Part shown: in pieces, positions 60,347 through 64,000 of the stretch
Position numbering within the stretch: position 1 is the first letter of the stretch
Layout: every line of letters starts with the position of its first letter
DNA from: an uncultured Clostridia bacterium
GTDB taxonomy: Bacteria > Bacillota > Clostridia > Lachnospirales > Anaerotignaceae
Assembly (NCBI GenBank): GCA_902477755.1
Contig: CABSIK010000010.1
Location: forward strand, 11,871-75,870
Reading direction: 5' to 3'
DNA: 64,000 nt
Translations under genes and position numbers: made by a program
The notes under the pieces: generated by a model
The model's database searches: none
Seen by the model: the letters and a program-made list of their open reading frames with translations, nothing else
Told to the model about the DNA's origin: nothing

Positions 60347-60643
60347 ATGATTATGCTGATTGCAAAAAATACTTTAATAGAAGGAAAACAAAAGGAATTT
60401 ACAGAGCTGGCAGAACAATTGGTCTTGGCAACAAGAAAAGAGGCTGGCTGCATTGCTTATGATTTGGTTGCAGACCAGGCAGATGCCTGTGTTTATTATT
60501 TTGTAGAAAAATATGAGGATATGAAGGCACTGGAGGAGCATCGTGCATCAGCGTATTTTCAGACCATTGTGCCGCAGTTGGGGTTATTGCGGACAAAGCC
60601 TTCTGAAGTTTCTGTTTGTGAAGTGCTGCCATTTGCAGATTGA
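60347..60643 (+). CDS. Antibiotic biosynthesis monooxygenase (ABM) domain protein
   Basis: A 98-residue dimeric ferredoxin-like fold protein of the ABM/quinol monooxygenase (YgiN-like) family. The pattern is MLIAKNTLIEGKQKEFTELAEQLVLATRKEAGCIAYDLVADQ, then YYFVEKYEDMKALEEHRASAYFQTIVPQL with the conserved His. The name is historical: members act on quinones, haem or as small stress proteins, and an anaerobe has little use for a monooxygenase. AAAGGAAAG precedes the ATG. It lies 18 bases before the DUF402 gene. Confidence 0.85.
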   Translation: MIMLIAKNTLIEGKQKEFTELAEQLVLATRKEAGCIAYDLVADQADACVYYFVEKYEDMKALEEHRASAYFQTIVPQLGLLRTKPSEVSVCEVLPFAD

Positions 60644-60661
60644 TAGAAAAGGGGATTGCGT

Positions 60662-61144
60662 ATGGGACATCCGGTATTATATAGAAAGCGTTTTATGCCA
60701 CAGGAAACCATTTTGCTGAAGGATGACGTTTTGATTTATCAGGACGAAAAAGTGATTGTGACAAAATGGAACGTATTTCGTCCCAAAGCGAATTTCAGTC
60801 ATGGGGTGTCCTGTTATTTTTTGGAAGAAGGATATAAAGTCAGCAAGTTCCTGAATGATCAGGAAGAATTGGTATACTATTATTGTGATATCATTGACAC
60901 CACATATGATGCACAGGATAACAGTTATCTATTTGCAGATTTGCTGGCTGATGTCATTGTTTATGATTCAGGTTTTGTAAAAGTAGTTGATTTGGCAGAG
61001 CTGGCAGATATGCTGGATGAAGGGGTTATTACGGAAGATGTGGTGAAAAAATGTCTGCGTCGTTTGGAAAAGCTGCTGCACATCATTTACGAAGGCAAAT
61101 TTGGAGAGCTGACAAAATATCTGGAAATTGAGGGAAGTAAATGA
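60662..61144 (+). CDS. DUF402 domain protein
   Basis: A 160-residue protein of the DUF402/FAU-1 family, which includes nucleoside diphosphate/triphosphate phosphatases and RNA-associated proteins. Typical parts are RPKANFSHGVSCYFLEEGYKVSKFLND and YYYCDIIDTTYDAQDNSYLFADLLADVIVYDSG, with clustered Asp residues that bind metal. The ATG at 60662 follows AAAAGGGG; a TTG at 60656 is in frame but closer. Its stop overlaps radC (ATGA), so the two are coupled. Confidence 0.82.
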   Translation: MGHPVLYRKRFMPQETILLKDDVLIYQDEKVIVTKWNVFRPKANFSHGVSCYFLEEGYKVSKFLNDQEELVYYYCDIIDTTYDAQDNSYLFADLLADVIVYDSGFVKVVDLAELADMLDEGVITEDVVKKCLRRLEKLLHIIYEGKFGELTKYLEIEGSK

Positions 61145-61827
61145 GTGAAAATGTGCACAAAGGACATCGGGAACGTATGCGTCAACGATTTTTCGCAGAA
61201 GGCGCCAAGGGCTTTGCCGATCATGAATTACTGGAATTATTGCTGTATTATGCAGTACCTCGGGGAGATGTGAATCCGCTGGCCCATAAAATGCTGACGG
61301 AGTTTGGCACACTTTCCATGCTGCTTTCTGCAGATCCTGCAGATATCAGCCGCAGATGCGGTGTAAAAGAAAGTACAGCCTTGCTTCTGGTATTGCAAAG
61401 TGCTTTGGGGCAGCGTCTGCAGCAGGAAAAATGGCGAGATAAGCCGGTTTTGGACTCGGTTTCCCGTGCAGGAGCCTTTGCAGTGGATTTGCTTTCCAAT
61501 TACCACTATGAACGATTTTATGTGTTATGTCTGGATAATCGAAAACAATTGATCCATAGCTGTATGATCTCGGAAGGGACTGTGGATGAATCTGTGGTGT
61601 ATCCCAGACTGGTGGTGGAAGCGGCATTGCGCTATCAGGCTTCTTCTGTGATCTTGATGCACAACCATCCAGGAGGAACATTGATGCCTTCTTTTTCTGA
61701 TGTGGAATTGACTGCTCGTATGGCAAAAGTTTTACATGAAATCGGCATAGAAGTTGCAGACCATATTATTGTTGCAGAAAATCGATACTTCAGTTTTCTG
61801 GAACATGATTATTTGAAAGGAAAATAA
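61141..61827 (+). CDS. radC: RadC-family JAB1/MPN protein
   Basis: A 228-residue protein with an N-terminal helix-hairpin-helix-like part (GFADHELLELLLYYAVPRGD) and a C-terminal MPN/JAMM metalloprotease-like domain. Its metal motif reads VILMHNHPGGTLMPSFSDVELT (HxH and Asp, near residue 174). RadC is named for repair, but its biochemical role is still unclear. It is coupled to the DUF402 gene by a 4-base overlap. It is a full chromosomal copy, not the short form seen on mobile elements. Confidence 0.93.
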   Translation: MSENVHKGHRERMRQRFFAEGAKGFADHELLELLLYYAVPRGDVNPLAHKMLTEFGTLSMLLSADPADISRRCGVKESTALLLVLQSALGQRLQQEKWRDKPVLDSVSRAGAFAVDLLSNYHYERFYVLCLDNRKQLIHSCMISEGTVDESVVYPRLVVEAALRYQASSVILMHNHPGGTLMPSFSDVELTARMAKVLHEIGIEVADHIIVAENRYFSFLEHDYLKGK

Positions 61828-61843
61828 ATAGGAGGTTTTGTAT

Positions 61844-62065
61844 ATGAAAAAGTTATATCGTTCTAAAAGTAATGTGAAAATATCCGGTGTATGCGGCGGT
61901 TTGGCAGAATACTTCAACATGGACGCTACATTGGTACGTCTGGTTTGGGTTTTGGTATCCTTGCTGACCAGTGGCTTCATTGGCTTGATCGTTTATGTAG
62001 TATGTGTATTTGTAATTCCCGTTGATGACGGATATATTGATGCCGACTTTGACGAAAAGAAATAA
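61844..62065 (+). CDS. PspC domain membrane protein
   Basis: A 73-residue PspC-like protein: KLYRSKSNVKISGVCGGLAEYFNMDATLVRLVWVLVSLL followed by a second hydrophobic span and an acidic tail. The domain occurs in envelope stress proteins, where PspC is a membrane toxin-like regulator of PspA. Here it stands alone. The ATG at 61844 has AGGAGG 10 bases upstream. It lies between radC and trpS with short gaps. Confidence 0.88.
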   Translation: MKKLYRSKSNVKISGVCGGLAEYFNMDATLVRLVWVLVSLLTSGFIGLIVYVVCVFVIPVDDGYIDADFDEKK

Positions 62066-62092
62066 GTTCTTACAGAAAGAGAGGAAACGAAA

Positions 62093-63094
62093 GTGGAAGA
62101 AAAGAAAAGAATATTCAGTGGCATGCAGCCTTCTGGCATGATTACTTTGGGGAACTATCTGGGTGCGTTGAAAAACTGGACGAATCTGCAGGATGATTAT
62201 GACTGTCTGTACTGCATCGTAGATATGCACGCCATTACAGTCCGTCAGGACCCTGCAAAACTGCGCAAACAGGCAAGAGATCTGCTGACACAGTATCTGG
62301 CAGTGGGCATTGATCCTGAAAAGAATACAATCTATTATCAGTCTCATGTGTCTCAGCATGCGGAGCTAGGCTGGATTCTGAACTGCTTTACTTATATGGG
62401 TGAACTGAACCGTATGACACAGTTCAAAGATAAAGCTGCAAAACATTCAGACAATATCAACGCAGGACTGTACACATATCCTGTATTGATGGCATCTGAC
62501 ATTCTGCTGTACCAGACAGATCTGGTGCCTGTAGGGGAAGACCAGCGTCAGCATCTGGAAATCACAAGAGACATTGCAGGACGTTTCAATGGCATTTACG
62601 GCGAAACATTCAAGATTCCTGAAGCTTATATTGGTAAGGTTGGCGCAAGAATCATGTCTTTGCAGGAACCTACCAAGAAGATGTCCAAATCTGATGAAAA
62701 TAAGAACAATACCATTTTGCTGATGGATGAACCTGCTGTCATCATGAACAAAGTAAAACGTGCTATGACTGACTCTGGCAGCGAAATCCGCCATGGTGAA
62801 GATAAACCTGGGATCACAAATCTGCTGAATATTTACTGCGCTTGCACAGGCAAAACCATGGAAGAAGCAGAAAAAGAATTCGATGGTGCAGGCTATGGTG
62901 CATTCAAGACTGCTGTAGGGGAAGCTGTTGTAGCAGAACTGGAACCTGTTCAGAAGCGTGTGAAAGAACTGGAAAAGAACAAAGATTATCTGGATGAAGT
63001 CATCAAACACGGTGCAGAACGTGCTGGCAAACTGGCAGCAAGAACACTGACCAAGGTACAGAAAAGAGTTGGCTTCCCTCCTGTAATCCGCTGA
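62093..63094 (+). CDS. trpS: Tryptophanyl-tRNA synthetase
   Basis: TrpRS charges tRNA-Trp. The 333-residue class I enzyme has the HIGH-type motif as TLGN in SGMQPSGMITLGNYLGALKNW and the KMSKS loop KKMSKSDENKNN (near residue 195). The specificity region shows GEDQRQHLEITRDIAGRFN. A GTG start at 62093 follows GAGAGGAAACGAAA. No T-box lies before this gene, in contrast to the Trp importer at 7480. A terminator follows 11 bases after the stop. Confidence 0.96.
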   Translation: MEEKKRIFSGMQPSGMITLGNYLGALKNWTNLQDDYDCLYCIVDMHAITVRQDPAKLRKQARDLLTQYLAVGIDPEKNTIYYQSHVSQHAELGWILNCFTYMGELNRMTQFKDKAAKHSDNINAGLYTYPVLMASDILLYQTDLVPVGEDQRQHLEITRDIAGRFNGIYGETFKIPEAYIGKVGARIMSLQEPTKKMSKSDENKNNTILLMDEPAVIMNKVKRAMTDSGSEIRHGEDKPGITNLLNIYCACTGKTMEEAEKEFDGAGYGAFKTAVGEAVVAELEPVQKRVKELEKNKDYLDEVIKHGAERAGKLAARTLTKVQKRVGFPPVIR

Positions 63095-63104
63095 TAAAGA
63101 AAAT

Positions 63105-63142
63105 AAAAATGGATAAGGCATAGTGTGCTTTATCCATTTTTT
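63105..63142 (+). terminator. Terminator after trpS
   Basis: AAAAATGGATAA with TTATCCATTTTTT, ending at 63142, with a weaker inner stem. Confidence 0.82.
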
Positions 63143-63176
63143 GATGTTATAGAAAGCCCTTATATTTTGGAGAAAG

Positions 63177-63205
63177 TTGCATTTTCTGCCAAAATAAGGT
63201 ATACT
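63177..63205 (+). promoter_or_regulatory. SigA-type promoter for the TetR regulator
   Basis: TTGCAT (63177-63182) and TATACT (63200-63205) with a 17-base spacer; the gene starts 33 bases later. Confidence 0.75.
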
Positions 63206-63238
63206 GAATCGGTATTCTGCGGAATTGAGGTGAAGCTG

Positions 63239-63826
63239 GTGAATCAAAAAACGCAAATGACGAAGCAGATATTGGCAGAGAGCTTGAAGAAATTGATGTT
63301 CCATCATAGTTTTGAAAAAATCACTATTAAAGATATTACAGATGCGGCTGGGTTTATCCGTCCCACATTTTATAATCATTTCAAGGATAAGTATGATCTG
63401 GTGGAATGGATTTTCACAGAGGAGATCATCCGTCCTGGAGAACAGCTCTTTGATGTGGGTTTGTTCCGTGAGGGGATTCGTTTGATGCTTGCCAATATGG
63501 AAAAGGAAAGGGATTTCTATATCCGTGCAGTGCGGATACAAGGTCAGAATTCTTTTCGGGATATTGTTTTTCAGGCATTTGTGACATTGATCCAGAAGGT
63601 TTTCGCAAAGCGCACGCCTTTTCCGGAAAGTGTACCTCATTTTTTTCGTCCGGAGATATTGGCTGAATACTATGCCAATGCAGAGACATTTCTGCTGATG
63701 AAATGGCTGGAAAGTGGTATGCCTATTTCTGCGGAAGAAGTGGAAAAAGCCCATTGGTCTCTGATCACTGTTTCTTTTGAAGATGTCGTGAAGGAAGTTT
63801 CCGGTGAAAGCAGAGGAAATAGATAA
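63239..63826 (+). CDS. TetR/AcrR-family transcriptional regulator (DhaS-like)
   Basis: A 195-residue regulator. The TetR helix-turn-helix occupies about residues 10-55: ILAESLKKLMFHHSFEKITIKDITDAAGFIRPTFYNHFKDKYDLVEWIF. The C-terminal ligand domain resembles the TetR_C_33/DhaS type (YIRAVRIQGQNSFRDIVFQAF). The GTG at 63239 was chosen because AGGTGA precedes it; a GTG at 63230 is in frame. The promoter at 63177 excludes longer versions starting near 63125. No target gene is visible inside the window; the next element is an insertion sequence. Confidence 0.85.
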   Translation: MNQKTQMTKQILAESLKKLMFHHSFEKITIKDITDAAGFIRPTFYNHFKDKYDLVEWIFTEEIIRPGEQLFDVGLFREGIRLMLANMEKERDFYIRAVRIQGQNSFRDIVFQAFVTLIQKVFAKRTPFPESVPHFFRPEILAEYYANAETFLLMKWLESGMPISAEEVEKAHWSLITVSFEDVVKEVSGESRGNR

Positions 63827-63877
63827 AAATCCTTGAAATATATGGACAAATATATATTTTTGTATCATAAATAAAAA

Positions 63878-63900
63878 TGAACTGCCCCCCATTTATTGAC
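63878..63900 (+). repeat. Putative left terminal repeat of an IS3-type element
   Basis: TGAACTGCCCCCCATTTATT and the bases after it form the probable left end of the insertion sequence. TGAACTGCCCC-type ends are known from clostridial IS3 relatives. The right end and target duplication lie outside the window. Confidence 0.6.
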
Positions 63901-63937
63901 AGTATGATATACTGAATAACAAGTGGGGTGATTTTTT

Positions 63938-64000
63938 ATGCCCAAAGGAGTACCAAATAAACGATATACACCAGAATTCAAGAAAATGGTAATAGAAACT
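63938..64000 (+). CDS. IS3-family transposase OrfA-like N-terminus (3' end cut by window edge)
   Basis: Only 21 codons are in the window: MPKGVPNKRYTPEFKKMVIET. The pattern KRYTPEFKKMVIE is the opening of the IS3-family helix-turn-helix protein that recognises the element's ends. A GTGGGG lies about 10 bases before the ATG and the probable IS end 60 bases upstream. It has no relation to the TetR gene before it. Confidence 0.75.
   Translation, partial: MPKGVPNKRYTPEFKKMVIET

Larger units (their letters stand above)
63878..64000 (+). mobile_element. Left part of an IS3-type insertion sequence
   Basis: Comprises the terminal repeat at 63878 and the transposase start at 63938. The element continues past the window, so its class within IS3 and its integrity cannot be judged. 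Confidence 0.65.

Noticed and set aside
1..64000. CRISPR array, tRNA or rRNA genes
   Set aside because: No regularly spaced direct repeats and no tRNA-like cloverleaf with a TTCGA arm were seen by reading; a tRNA scan would settle this.

Overview
The window reads as a chromosomal segment of an anaerobic, endospore-forming Clostridia bacterium, probably of the Lachnospirales/Anaerotignum kind. This is inferred from mid-low GC content, strong AGGAGG-type ribosome sites, a complete spoIIIAA-AH operon, a PolC-type replicase, a CIRCE-controlled groESL operon, the MEP isoprenoid genes dxs and ispG, an oxygen-sensitive two-subunit serine dehydratase, and a T-box. Almost every gene is on the + strand. 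No tRNA, rRNA or CRISPR array was seen. The right edge enters an IS3-type insertion sequence.

Layout. 1-5.3 kb: uvrC (5' end missing), hprK, murB, rapZ, whiA and an HPr-like gene form one carbon-control and envelope operon. The HPr-like protein keeps the regulatory serine but has Asp in place of the phosphorylatable histidine, so it looks like a Crh-type regulator. 5.4-6 kb: queT behind a candidate preQ1-I riboswitch. 6.1-7 kb: an unrecognised exported protein. 7.06-10.2 kb: a T-box with a UGG (Trp) specifier, an 11-codon ORF, then a TrpXYZ-type ABC importer. 10.3-11.75 kb (minus): an SGNH hydrolase and a LytTR regulator. 11.87-16.75 kb: spoIIIAA-AH, building the channel between mother cell and forespore.

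17-20.9 kb: a cell-surface glycan operon (GT2 glycosyltransferase, permuted papain-fold enzyme, MprF/AglD-like membrane protein, UDP-galactopyranose mutase). 21-30.5 kb: a dense housekeeping run: Asp23, nusB, xseAB, ispA, PAP2-like, dxs, tlyA, nadK, argR, recN. 30.5-32.7 kb: a MATE exporter behind a terminator-bearing leader, a small membrane protein and an XRE repressor. 33-36 kb: cysteine desulfurase, iscU and mnmA, a sulfur relay to tRNA. 36-41.8 kb: Na/Pi cotransporter with PhoU domain, amidase, EF-G paralogue, and a flavoprotein thioredoxin-reductase relative without an NADPH site. 42-44 kb: groES-groEL. 45-50.6 kb: ispG, polC and a zinc-ribbon protein.

50.7-57 kb: an exported copper-amine-oxidase-like protein, two divergent MATE exporters, 5-FCL and an NCS2 permease. 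57.2-60.2 kb: sdaAB, sdaAA and sstT, a serine uptake and deamination unit sharing a short TTCGTACAA motif. 60.3-63.8 kb: an ABM monooxygenase-like protein, a DUF402 protein, radC, a PspC protein, trpS and a TetR regulator. 63.88 kb to the end: IS element end and transposase start.

No wholly new multi-gene defence or metabolic system was found. The most unusual items are the histidine-less HPr next to hprK, the Trp-codon mini-ORF behind the Trp T-box, the terminator leaders in front of two MATE exporters, the pyridine-nucleotide-independent thioredoxin reductase candidate, and the shared motif across the serine locus.
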